Below, piece by piece: positions 39,467 to 48,644 of a stretch of 64,000 bases of DNA. The DNA is from Acidobacteriota bacterium (GTDB taxonomy: Bacteria > Acidobacteriota > Terriglobia > Acidiferrales > UBA7541), in the NCBI GenBank assembly GCA_003223245.1, contig QHYI01000117.1, forward strand, positions 1-64,000, read 5' to 3'. The notes below the pieces were generated by a model. That model was not told the DNA's origin. It was given only the letters and a program-made list of their open reading frames with translations, and ran no database searches. Positions within the stretch are counted from its first letter, which is position 1. Each line of letters opens with the position of its first letter. Position numbers and translations under genes: made by a program.

Positions 39467-42187
39467 CTATTCGTAACGCAAGGCTACTAGGGGATCGACG
39501 CGCGTGGCCCGTCGCGCCGGAAGTGATGCCGCAAAGATGGCACAGACGGCCAGAACGAGGGCAGCAATTCCAAGGATCATTGGGTCGTAGCTCTTGACGC
39601 CGTAGAGTTGATCCGCCAGGACGCGGCCTCCTGCCAGCGCGGCTGGTACGCCGATAGCCAGTCCCCAGCCGAGTTCGATCAGCACAGCCCTAAGCACTAG
39701 GCTGAGGACGTTCCTGCGATTGGCGCCGAGCGCCACGCGAATGCCGATCTCGTTGGTTCTCCGCGCGACGTCGTACGCCGTCACACCATACAAGCCGACG
39801 CAGGCCAGGATGAGCGCGAGCGCGCCGAATAGCTCCGTAAGCCTCGCGATGAGCCGTTCTTGATTAAAGTTGCGCGCCACCTGTTCGCCAAAACTCACCA
39901 TACTGAGAACGATGAGATTTGGATCGACATTGGCGATGGCTTTCCGGACGACAGGCTCAAGATTTTCCGGTTTGCCCGCAGCGTGCAACTCGATAGTGTT
40001 TGCCCAGCCATAAAGCTTCGATCCAGGTGCGGTTTGGAGCAGCGGCAAAAAGAACGTGGCGTTAGCACGGTCGCGGGTGTCATAGTATTTCGCATCCTCG
40101 ACAATGCCAACGACTTCATAATCGCTGCTGCGGCTCTCGTCCCCCATTCCAAAATACTGGCCGATGGGATTTTCGTTCGGGAAGAACCTGTGGGCAAACG
40201 TCTCGTTGATGACGGCAACGCGCGGGGCAGTTGGACCGTCGCGTTCGTCGATAACGCGCCCTCGCAGCAGGCGCGTGCCGATAGTCTCAAAGTAGTGCGG
40301 TCCGACGCGATCCCAGGAGGGTGCCTTCCAACTATAATCAGGCGGTTTTCCCTGAATGTACACGCGCTCGTTCCAATTGTTACCGCCCAGCGGGCTATAA
40401 CCGGATAGGCTAGCGCTTAAAACGCCGGGTATTTGCGGGAGCGCCTCCTGAAGCCGATGATAGAGGCCCGAAAGTTTGTCCGGCGTGTAACCACCCAACG
40501 ACGGGTCGATATTCACAATCAGGCGCCCTTCGGTCACGAAACCAAGGTTCTGGTCTTCCAGGTTACGCAGGCTTTCTGCGACTAGACCCGCTCCAATCAA
40601 GAGCACAATCGAGAATGCCACCTGTGCTATGACCAGGGGTTTCTGCAGCATCGAAGAACGATCTCCCACGGAACGACGCGACCCGCGTAGGGCATCGATG
40701 GGATTGCACTGCGAAGCCATCCATGCTGGCGCAATCCCGAACACGATCCCCGTAACTAGCGACAGAAGAACGGCGAAACCCAACACAGGCAGGGAAGGCC
40801 GGGCGTCAATGGGAACATAGTTGGCCCCACGAAAAGCAAGTAGCAGGATGAGACGTGTCCCGGCATAGGCTACGTAGAGTCCCGCCGCTCCGCCAGCCAG
40901 CGCCAGTAGAACGCTTTCCGTAAGCATCTGCCTGATCAACCGCCCTCGCGGCGCGCCCAGGGCCAACCGCACTGCCGCCTGCGAACGCCTGGCCGCCCCG
41001 CGCGCCAGCAGCAAGTTGGCAATATTTGCGCAGGCAATTGAGAGCAGCAACGCGGAGAGAGTCACCAGCAATTGCAGGCCTAGGGCATAGTCTGTCTGCA
41101 TTTTTTCAACACCACGGCCTGCTCGAGTCAAACGGACATGCTGCTGCGCGATATCTTTCCTGTCGCGCTCAGCGATGACCTCCTGGTGGCTATTGAGCCA
41201 GGTTTGCAATTCCACGGTGAGCCGAGCTTGAACCTGCTGCGGCGCTGAGTGTGGCTTCAGCCGTCCCATGAGATAGAGCCACTCGACCTGAGCGGAGCGC
41301 AATCGGTTATTCGGTTCCCCGACGAGAGGCAGCCAGAAGTCGGGGGGATCGCTACGGAGCGTGTCGCCATAGAATCCCGGCGGAGTCACACCTACGATCG
41401 TACAAGGAAAACCGTCGGCGTTGACCATCGCCCCGATGATCGATGGGTCTAATCCGAAGCGCTCCTGCCAAGTGTGATAGTTCATCACCGCCACGGGAGG
41501 CGAACTTGGTGAGTCATCCTGCGGCACGAGTAGCCGGCCGGCGAAGGCGCGGATGCCAAACATCGTAAAGTAGTTCCCTGAGACGAACTCAGCTTGGTAA
41601 GACTCGGCGGCGCCGCCACGGCGAACGCTCAAATCCGACAGGTAGGACGAGAAGGCCGCGAGTTCGCTGAATTCCGGCGTGTGATCGCGAAGGTGCTCGT
41701 AAAGCGGATAAGAATACAGAACAAAACTACCGTCGTTCTGAGTACCGGACATGACGCAACAATTGTTATTGTCACCGAGCCGATAGAGCTGCTTGGGGCT
41801 CGCGACGGGCAGCGACCTCAGCATCACGGCATCAATGAGCGTGAAAATCGCCGTGTTCGCACCTATTCCTAGCGCGAGCGTGAGCACAACCGCCGCCGTG
41901 AACCCGGGAGATTTGAGCAGCGTACGAACGCCAAAGCGTATGTCCCGCCAGAGTGCTTCGACAAAGGATTCCCAGGCGCCCGAGCGAACGACTTCTCTAG
42001 CAGTCTCAACGCTCCCGCGCTCTAAGCGAACAGCGCGAAGCGCTTGCTTGTGGCTCATGCCTTCCTTTATCTTCTCGGCCGCTTCCATCTCCAAGTAACC
42101 GCGCAGCTCCTCGTCCAGCTCCCGATCGACCTTCTTCCCTCGCAAAAGGGACTGCAGCCCGGCCGCCAGGTTTCGCAGCAATGACAT
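39467..42187 (-). CDS. ADOP-family (MacB/FtsX-like) permease, second of three
   Basis: A 906-residue protein from the ATG at 42187 (MSLLRNLAAGLQSLLRGKKV), chosen because GGGGGTG lies about nine bases upstream and sister proteins start with the same residues; the frame is open to a GTG at 42205. The prefix VDRELDEELRGYLEMEAAEK, the helix SPGFTAAVVLTLALGIG and the MacB core (DNNCCVMSGTQNDGSFVLYS, AGRLLVPQDDSPSSPPVAVM) are followed by two FtsX blocks (ANIANLLLARGAARRSQAAV; YGVTAYDVARRTNEIGIRVA). It ends with the shared signature LPARRATRVDPLVALRYE. The gene starts 29 bases after the stop of the first permease. Confidence 0.9.
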   Translation of the reverse strand: MSLLRNLAAGLQSLLRGKKVDRELDEELRGYLEMEAAEKIKEGMSHKQALRAVRLERGSVETAREVVRSGAWESFVEALWRDIRFGVRTLLKSPGFTAAVVLTLALGIGANTAIFTLIDAVMLRSLPVASPKQLYRLGDNNNCCVMSGTQNDGSFVLYSYPLYEHLRDHTPEFSELAAFSSYLSDLSVRRGGAAESYQAEFVSGNYFTMFGIRAFAGRLLVPQDDSPSSPPVAVMNYHTWQERFGLDPSIIGAMVNADGFPCTIVGVTPPGFYGDTLRSDPPDFWLPLVGEPNNRLRSAQVEWLYLMGRLKPHSAPQQVQARLTVELQTWLNSHQEVIAERDRKDIAQQHVRLTRAGRGVEKMQTDYALGLQLLVTLSALLLSIACANIANLLLARGAARRSQAAVRLALGAPRGRLIRQMLTESVLLALAGGAAGLYVAYAGTRLILLLAFRGANYVPIDARPSLPVLGFAVLLSLVTGIVFGIAPAWMASQCNPIDALRGSRRSVGDRSSMLQKPLVIAQVAFSIVLLIGAGLVAESLRNLEDQNLGFVTEGRLIVNIDPSLGGYTPDKLSGLYHRLQEALPQIPGVLSASLSGYSPLGGNNWNERVYIQGKPPDYSWKAPSWDRVGPHYFETIGTRLLRGRVIDERDGPTAPRVAVINETFAHRFFPNENPIGQYFGMGDESRSSDYEVVGIVEDAKYYDTRDRANATFFLPLLQTAPGSKLYGWANTIELHAAGKPENLEPVVRKAIANVDPNLIVLSMVSFGEQVARNFNQERLIARLTELFGALALILACVGLYGVTAYDVARRTNEIGIRVALGANRRNVLSLVLRAVLIELGWGLAIGVPAALAGGRVLADQLYGVKSYDPMILGIAALVLAVCAIFAASLPARRATRVDPLVALRYE

Positions 42188-42216
42188 AGTTTTAGGCACC
42201 CCCAAAATTCTGGCGA

Positions 42217-44970
42217 TTACTCGTAACGCAGAGCCACCAAAGGATCGACGCGTGTTGCACGCCGGCTGGGAATATAGCAGGCGAGTAGCGCGACAGCGAC
42301 TAACGTCAACGCGATGGTCACAAAAGTCAGTGGATCCGTCGCGGCCACGCCATATAGGAGCGATCCTAGATAACGAGTTACGCCGATCGCTGCCGCGATG
42401 CCGACAATAGCGCCGAATAGGGTGAGAGCGAGTCCTTGCCGAAGAACGAGCCGGAAGATTTCGCGCCGCTGCGCGCCCAAAGCCGTGCGGATTCCGATTT
42501 CACGAGTACGGCGCGCAACTTCATAAGACAGCAGCCCGTAAAGTCCGACACAGGCAAGGATCAGAGCGAGCGCGCCAAAAACGGAGGACAGCTGGGCCAC
42601 GAGGCGCTCATTGAAGAGCGACCGATCAATGGTTGCGGTTTGGGTCCTAATGTCAAACAAAGGCAGCTTGTCATCGAGGCTGGCGACAACCCGGCGAACT
42701 GTGGGAATCAGGGCTTCGGCGTGAGTGGAAGCACGTATCGCGAAATATGCTGGGCCCTCTTGCAGCAGAACGTAAACAGTGGGATCAACGCTTTTTCGCA
42801 GATTCTCATATTTGGCATCGCCAACAATGCCCACGATTTCTCTTGCGACCTTTTTGCCGCCGCGAGTGGTGCCTCCGAGGTGAACTCCCATCGGATTTTT
42901 GCCTCCAAGGAAGCGCCTGACAAATGTTTGGTTGACGACGGCAACAGCGCGGCCTGACTGGAAATCAGATTTAGAGAAGGTCCTCCCGGCAATCAAAGGA
43001 AGGCGCATGGTCTCAAAGAATTCCGCTCCGACTGCGAACATGTCTGTTTGCACCGTCGAGTTCTCTGGCTGGCCTTCGAGGTGAACTCCTGTGGTCCACA
43101 GGCCATCGCTCAAAAGGGTGTCCGAAGAATAACTCGCGGAAATCACACCGGGCACGGAGGCAAGGCGGGCCTGCAGTTCACGATAGAGAGTCTGGATTCT
43201 CTCCACTTTGTAACCGGCCAGAGCGGGATTAATTCCGAAGAGCAAGACGTTGTGCGGGTCGAATCCAGGATTCACTTTGCGCAGATTGGCGAGCGTGCGT
43301 ACGAGCAAACCTGCACCGGTAAGCACGACCACCGAAAGAGCAACTTGCGCAACAACCAGGCAACTGCCGAGGCCAATGCGGCGCCCCGTTGCTTTAGCTG
43401 CGCCCGCCGAACCCCCGGAGCTATCCTTAAGTGCCGGACCCACGTTGATACGGCTGCCACGAAACGCAGGCGCAAGCCCGAAAAGAATTCCCGTCAGCAG
43501 GGTGATGACCACAGCGAACCCCAGCACCCGCGCGTCCGGCCGCGTGTCGATGAACAATGTGGAATAGGCATTCCTGGAAATATAGGCCGCCAGAGCCTGC
43601 GCGCTCCAATTGGCAAGGACGATTCCCAGGGCCGCGCCCGCGAAGGAAAGCAACAGGCTCTCCGTGAGGAGTTGCTGGATAATTCTTCCCTTGCGGGCAC
43701 CGAGGGCCAGGCGCACAGCCATCTCCTTCTCGCGCGCGGTGGCGCGCGCGAGAAGCAGCGCCGCAAGGTTGGCACAGACAATGACGAGGATGATTCCGAC
43801 TGCGGCGGACAGGATATAAATCGGCTGGTCATAGAACTGGCGGAATCCAACTAGCCCTTTCTGCGCGGGCAAGAGCGCCACTTGCGGATCATTGGCGTCC
43901 TTAAACACCGGATTTGCCCCATGTAGCGCTTCATTGCGAAAAACGAGATTCGTTTCAGCCTGGGCTTCCGCAAGAGAAGTTTGCGGCTTCCGTCTTCCAA
44001 TGATTGCAAGCCACCAGCCTGTCGCTTCGTCCAAACGGCTGCGCTGGTCGCTCCGGGTCGGCTCTAAGGAATCTGCCTGCGAAAGAGGTATCCAAAGATC
44101 GTGAGACTTGCCGGGAGTCAGTCTCGTGAACTGCGGATCGATCACGCCCGCAATGGTGAAAGGGGTGCCGTTGAGCCACATGGTCCTACCAATAACGTCT
44201 GGCGCCCCGCCAAAGGCGCTTTCCCAGTAACCGTAGCTGAGCACAACTACGGGTGGGGCGCCGCGTCGATCATCGGAGGGTTGGATCGTGCGGCCAAGCG
44301 CCGAAGAAACACCCAAGGTCTCAAAGTAATTGCCAGAGACAAGTTCGCCACCGACGATGCTGGCGGCACCGTTGCCACTCAAATCCAGTTGACCGGCATC
44401 GGCCATTGCCAGGATGCTGGAGAATGCGTCGGCGTGCGCGACGAGCGCCCTGTACATAGGATAGGAAAAGGAGCAGCTTTGGATCACTCCGGGCACCCAC
44501 CGGCAGTCTGCGTAACTGCTCGTGCCCAGGTTTTCAGGCTGACTATGAGCTGACCAGCGAAAAACGACTAATTGCTCTGGATGGCGTACAGGAATCGACT
44601 GCAGCATTACGGCATTGAGGAGGCTGAAGATGGCGGTGTTCGCGCCGATGCCGAGCGCGAGTGTGAGAACGGCGACGGCAGTGAACCCGGGAGATTTGAG
44701 CAGCGTACGAACGCCAAAGCGTACATCCCGCCAGAATGCTTCAACAAAAGACTCCCAGCGGCCAGAACGGACGACTTCCTTGCTAACGTCGAGACTGCCC
44801 CGCTCCAGGCGCACGGCGCGAAGCGCTTCCTCACGCCCTATGCCCTGCTTCATCTTTTCCGCCGCTTCCATCTCCAAGTAGCCGCGCAGCTCCTCGTCCA
44901 ATTCCCGGTCCACCTGCTTCTTGCGAAGCAGCGCTCTAAGCCCGTTCGCTAGGTTTCGTAGCAGTGCCAT
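42217..44970 (-). CDS. ADOP-family (MacB/FtsX-like) permease, first of three
   Basis: A 917-residue protein starting MALLRNLANGLRALLRKKQV, with the prefix VDRELDEELRGYLEMEAAEK and GIGREEALRAVRLERGSLDV. The first helix is SPGFTAVAVLTLALGIG; the MacB core includes HPEQLVVFRWSAHSQ and ALGRTIQPSDDRRGAPPVVV. The FtsX blocks are visible at ANLAALLLARATAREKEMAV and YGLLSYEVARRTREIGIRTA, and the end is IPSRRATRVDPLVALRYE. The prefix and first helix of the three permeases are very similar while the periplasmic cores differ, consistent with tandem duplication followed by change of the external domain. It is preceded by the PadR gene 129 bases upstream on the same strand. Confidence 0.9.
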   Translation of the reverse strand: MALLRNLANGLRALLRKKQVDRELDEELRGYLEMEAAEKMKQGIGREEALRAVRLERGSLDVSKEVVRSGRWESFVEAFWRDVRFGVRTLLKSPGFTAVAVLTLALGIGANTAIFSLLNAVMLQSIPVRHPEQLVVFRWSAHSQPENLGTSSYADCRWVPGVIQSCSFSYPMYRALVAHADAFSSILAMADAGQLDLSGNGAASIVGGELVSGNYFETLGVSSALGRTIQPSDDRRGAPPVVVLSYGYWESAFGGAPDVIGRTMWLNGTPFTIAGVIDPQFTRLTPGKSHDLWIPLSQADSLEPTRSDQRSRLDEATGWWLAIIGRRKPQTSLAEAQAETNLVFRNEALHGANPVFKDANDPQVALLPAQKGLVGFRQFYDQPIYILSAAVGIILVIVCANLAALLLARATAREKEMAVRLALGARKGRIIQQLLTESLLLSFAGAALGIVLANWSAQALAAYISRNAYSTLFIDTRPDARVLGFAVVITLLTGILFGLAPAFRGSRINVGPALKDSSGGSAGAAKATGRRIGLGSCLVVAQVALSVVVLTGAGLLVRTLANLRKVNPGFDPHNVLLFGINPALAGYKVERIQTLYRELQARLASVPGVISASYSSDTLLSDGLWTTGVHLEGQPENSTVQTDMFAVGAEFFETMRLPLIAGRTFSKSDFQSGRAVAVVNQTFVRRFLGGKNPMGVHLGGTTRGGKKVAREIVGIVGDAKYENLRKSVDPTVYVLLQEGPAYFAIRASTHAEALIPTVRRVVASLDDKLPLFDIRTQTATIDRSLFNERLVAQLSSVFGALALILACVGLYGLLSYEVARRTREIGIRTALGAQRREIFRLVLRQGLALTLFGAIVGIAAAIGVTRYLGSLLYGVAATDPLTFVTIALTLVAVALLACYIPSRRATRVDPLVALRYE

Positions 44971-45099
44971 GATTACTTCTCTGGAGTCTCCGCGCTCTCT
45001 GTGCTCTTGGTTTGCGCCTCTCGGCGTTAAGCCTCTCTCTTTCTTGGCAGGTCAAATTGACGGATCATCATTCGTTCTCTTTTTCAATATGTGCCCCCC

Positions 45100-45432
45100 C
45101 TACGATGCCTCCAAAATTCTGGCGATGGCCGCCACTTGCCGGCCCCATTCTCGCGTTTCATTATCGAGCCGCTTTCGCCCCTTGTCCGTCAGAGCGTAAT
45201 ACTTTGCGCGCCGGTTGTTCTCGGTGGGCTTCCATTCGCCCTTGATGAGCCCATCCCTCTGTAACCGCTGAATCGCGAGAAACAACGAGCCCGCATTGAG
45301 GTGGAAAACGCCCTTGCTCATTTGCTCGATGCGGACGGAAATCCCGAATCCGTGCATGGGTTCCAAGGCCAGCGTTTTCAGGATGAGCATATCTAGCGTG
45401 CCCTGAACGAGATCACTCGGCTTGTCTTGCAT
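45100..45432 (-). CDS. PadR-family transcriptional regulator
   Basis: A 110-residue protein from the ATG at 45432; GGGGAGG lies six bases upstream. It has the PadR winged helix: SDLVQGTLDMLILKTLALEP, MHGFGISVRIEQMSKGVFHL, NAGSLFLAIQRLQRDGLIKG, EWKPTENNRRAKYYALTDKG, RKRLDNETREWGRQVAAIAR. This is the acidobacterial type that precedes ADOP permease genes. It probably represses its own promoter and the three permease genes until an unknown compound binds. A palindrome CTTGGTTGTCAAG overlaps the -35 of the predicted promoter and could be its operator. Confidence 0.93.
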   Translation of the reverse strand: MQDKPSDLVQGTLDMLILKTLALEPMHGFGISVRIEQMSKGVFHLNAGSLFLAIQRLQRDGLIKGEWKPTENNRRAKYYALTDKGRKRLDNETREWGRQVAAIARILEAS

Positions 45433-45460
45433 AACATTCCTCCCCTTGGCCACCAGGAGG

Positions 45461-45488
45461 AGAATACGCCTTTCACCTTGGTTGTCAA
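45461..45488 (-). promoter_or_regulatory. Predicted promoter and possible operator of the PadR-ADOP operon
   Basis: On the minus strand TTGACA (45488-45483) is followed after 16 bases by TATTCT (45466-45461), about 29 bases before the start codon. On the plus strand CTTG-GTTGT-CAAG (45477-45489) is an inverted repeat covering the -35, a suitable place for PadR self-repression. Confidence 0.45.
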
Positions 45489-45565
45489 GAGGAGAGTCAG
45501 ATTCCTGCTAGGTGCGAACTGTCATCGGCGGTAAGCGAAGAGCAGGCACGGCATTCCCTCGCTAA

Positions 45566-45605
45566 TGCTCGAGATAAAGCTGTGCCCCTACGACGGACTC
45601 GAGCA
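45566..45605. repeat. GTAGGGGCACAGC palindromic element, copy 4
   Basis: TGCTCGAG (45566-45573) pairs perfectly with CTCGAGCA (45598-45605). The 24-base loop contains GCTGTGCCCCTAC (45579-45591), the reverse complement of the core seen at 5374, 16623 and, in part, 635. It lies between the PadR promoter and the end of the next minus-strand gene. Confidence 0.45.
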
Positions 45606-45695
45606 GACTCCCTAAAACTTCTCGATACATCGCCGCAACGGCGAGGAGACCGGTCTAGTCTTTGTTTCTCAGAGCACCAAAAATTGGCAATAGCA

Positions 45696-46418
45696 TCAGA
45701 GGGCGGGGCCCTGGTTGTCGATCATTTTTAGAGGCTCGAAGTTGACGCGCAGGTTGGAACCTTCGATCTTGCAATTGAACTCGACACTCTTTTCGTCGGG
45801 GCCAATGGTAGGTTCGCCGGAAGCCGTCTTCTTGGGGAAGAAGAAAACGGCGGCGCTGACCTGGCTTTTTTCACCGCGCTCGTAAACGACATGACTGGGG
45901 GCGATTTTCTGCTTGGATTTTTTGGGCTCCAGGAAAGAGTTGGCCTGGAAGAATTTTTCATCGTGCCGAACAAAAGGAGTCATGTCCTCGGATTGTATGA
46001 CGATCTGATACTCTTCCTGCGGCTGGCTTGCGTATTTATCGACATCCACGTCTGTTTTTCCGCCATGCAGGATGGCCCTGCGCGCGGAAGCAGCGCGCAT
46101 GACCCGGGAAGACGCCCAGTAAACATCCATTTCCAATTCACTGGCTGAAGCCTCGTTTGACCCTTGGGCGCCCGGCATGCCTTTGCCAGAACCAGGAAGC
46201 TGCGGATTCTGTGCCTCCTCTTGCGAAACAGCGGGCCACGTGCGTGTAACGGTGGCTTTGCGCGCCCAAGGTGAATCGGTGAAGACCCGCTGGATGTCTT
46301 TGTCGTCCCATTGGTCATAGGGCTTGCCTTTCCAGGGGACGGCGGCGGCCCAAGCAAGAGATGAAAAGACCAGAAGAACGAGAAGAAGCTTAATTTTTTT
46401 CCGTAAGACGTTTTGCAT
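45696..46418 (-). CDS. Exported hypothetical 'DSPW' protein, copy 1
   Basis: A 240-residue protein with a signal peptide (IKLLLVLLVFSSLAWAAA). The family is not named to my knowledge. Conserved features, judged by comparison with the paralogue at 51908-52690, are KPYDQWDDKDIQRVFTDSPW directly after the signal, VYWASSRVMRAASARRAILH, KYASQPQEEYQIVIQSEDMT, PFVRHDEKFFQANSFLEPKK, SHVVYERGEKSQVSAAVFFF and a C-terminus GSNLRVNFEPLKMIDNQGPA. The N-terminal aromatic/acidic helix and a beta-rich remainder suggest a small periplasmic or surface protein. It lies 55 bases behind the ASPIC/UnbV gene C on the same strand and is likely co-transcribed with it. Confidence 0.72.
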   Translation of the reverse strand: MQNVLRKKIKLLLVLLVFSSLAWAAAVPWKGKPYDQWDDKDIQRVFTDSPWARKATVTRTWPAVSQEEAQNPQLPGSGKGMPGAQGSNEASASELEMDVYWASSRVMRAASARRAILHGGKTDVDVDKYASQPQEEYQIVIQSEDMTPFVRHDEKFFQANSFLEPKKSKQKIAPSHVVYERGEKSQVSAAVFFFPKKTASGEPTIGPDEKSVEFNCKIEGSNLRVNFEPLKMIDNQGPAL

Positions 46419-46473
46419 GGCTGGCCCCCTTTCCTACAACTCACATCATAAAGGGTCCGTCAAAGGGCTGATC

Positions 46474-48401
46474 CTAGAAATAAGACGCCGAAAGGGTCGC
46501 TTGGGTTGCGGAGCGGAATTTGACCAACGAACGAAAACTGTTTTTCCCTTCGGTGATTTCGATCCTCTGGCGCACGGGAATGTTTTGGAAGGATTGGCGC
46601 AGGCCACTGGGCCAGTCAATTTGCAGGCGGTCGACTTGCTGCTCGCGACCGAGACCGAGGTGAACAATCCGGGAATTATTGCTGCCGAAACCGTTGCCGC
46701 CATTCACCCACTTAAAGACTTTGCGCTTGTCGGCCAGTGCCGAAACTTTAGTGCCGATGGCGTCGCGATTCGAGCGCGTGCCGACCAGCCGAACCTCGAG
46801 GGAGTTATTGCCGGAGCCTGAATTGCGGTACAGGCGACTGGTTTCGCGCGTGCCCCAATAAAATCCGCCAAACGAGCCAAAGAGGCTCAGATTGCCGCTG
46901 TCGTCGTAGTCGGCGAGCGCTGTGCCATGCAGCATGCCAAAGTGCACGAACCCCGCGGATTCGGCAATGTCCGTGAAGCGGCCTTTGCCGTCGTTGTGGA
47001 ACAGCGGTTTGGGCTCGGTCCAATCGAGCTCCGGGTTACCGGTGCCGATGGTGATTTCGTCAAAGCCGTCGTTATCGAAGTCGCCGGCTTGCGTGGACAT
47101 GCCGCCGTACCAGCCCGTAATGCCCACTTCCTCGGTGACGTTGCGGAAAGTTCCGTCCCCGTTATTGCGAAACAGCAATTGGCGTTGCGCGCGGGGAATT
47201 GCAGCGCCGCTCATCTTGGCCTCGATCATAGCGTTGACGGTCAAATCTCCGCCGGGGTACGTGCAGACAAAAAGATCGAGGTTGCCGTCATTGTCATAGT
47301 CGAGGAAGACCGGCGTATACGCGGCGGCCTGGGTACGGATGCCAGCTGGAACGCTGACATCTTCAAAACGGCCGTTGCCGAGATTGCGGAACAAAAACGG
47401 ACCGGCATCATAGCTCGTGGCTAGTAAATCCTGCCGGCCATCGCCGTCATAATCGCCCCAGGCCATAGAAATCCAGCGGGCTTTCTGCGCGAGGCCCGCC
47501 TGTTCGCCAACTTCGCGAAATTTCCCGTTGCCTTCATTGTGATAGAGGCGGATGCGGTCGCCTCCCTCCGGATCAATGATGCCGGTGGCGACGGCGAGAT
47601 CGACGCGGCCGTCATGGTCGTAATCCGCCCAAGAGGAGCCGAAGGCATTCACGGGCGCGGCCAGACCAGCGCTATCGGTAACATCGACAAAGCGTTTGCC
47701 ACTTTCGTTATGGAACAGGAAGAGCCGCCCCCCGCCGCCCCAGCCATTGCTGGTCAGAAAGATGTCCTGGAAACCGTCATTGTCATAGTCAATGAACTGG
47801 GAGGCATAACAAAGGGAGCGCGTTCGGCGCCGGTAAGGATGTCTTCGTGACCATCGTTGTCGAAGTCGCCCCAGGCAGCGCCTCGGCCAAGAGCGAGCCT
47901 GCCGGCACCGGCGGCATCCGTGACATCGCGAAACTGAAACGTTGCGGGAGAAGAAGGCGGGGTTTTCAGGCGGAACTCTTTGGGAATCGTGCTCTCCGGC
48001 TGGCCGGCGTGAAGGGTGAGCGTGCGAAGCATCCATGAGTAGCGGATCTCGCCCGGTGTATCGCGGCAGGCTTGCAGCGCGTAGGGAATGCCTTCGGCGT
48101 AGCGCTCCAGGCGGAGATAGATCGTGGCAATGACGTAGGGAACGACTCCGGGACGCTCCTTGACGGCTGGGATCAGCGTTTTTAGAGCTTCATCGAAGCG
48201 CCCCGCAAAAAGAGGATGCTTGGCTTCTTCGTACTGAGCCAAATCGGGGAAGTGGGGCAGTCCAGAATGGGGGCTGTCGTGTTGGAAGTTGAGGAATTTT
48301 TCGAGTGGGTCGCGAGCCGGGACCCGGCCAGTGAAAAAGGGAGTCTGCCAGATACCGGCTGCGCCAAGCAAGGCATCGGTGATGAAGTCGCGACGGTTCA
48401 C
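46474..48401 (-). pseudogene. CRTAC1/ASPIC-UnbV Tat protein (C), interrupted by one frameshift
   Basis: Two frames make one protein of about 640 residues. The first, from a GTG at 48401 with a twin-arginine signal (NRRDFITDALLGAAG), has a short TPR-like region (ERPGVVPYVIATIYLRLERY) and enters the first propeller blade (WGDFDNDGHEDILTGAERAP). The frame then changes near 47811-47818, at CTCCCTTTG on the minus strand, and continues with LCYASQFIDYDNDGFQDIFL and further FG-GAP blades to the ASPIC/UnbV end (SNRDAIGTKVSALADKRKVF, IVHLGLGREQQVDRLQIDWP). One missing base in a short C or T run would restore it, so a sequencing error is as likely as inactivation. The DSPW gene follows 55 bases later. 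Confidence 0.8.
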
Positions 48402-48644
48402 GGTTCAAGCATTCCTCACTGTGCGTCTGCCCGGTTTAAGGCCAATGGAATTCTAGCACTGACGAGAATAGGACCTCGAAGGCAGCGGTCTGTCGGCTCT
48501 CTGGGCAGTCATAGCTTCGCTGCGCTGTCTGGGGCTTTCGGCGATTCAGGTAAGGGCCTTAGTTTTGCCGGCTTCGCGTGCTCGAAATGGACTCTGGTTC
48601 CTTCTGGCCGACCGGGCCGGTTTGCGACATAATGCGCGCGGGCG

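Noticed and set aside
36792-44970. Complete MacAB-type efflux system
   Set aside because: The permeases are of the ADOP type, and neither a MacB ATPase domain nor a MacA adaptor is encoded in the window.
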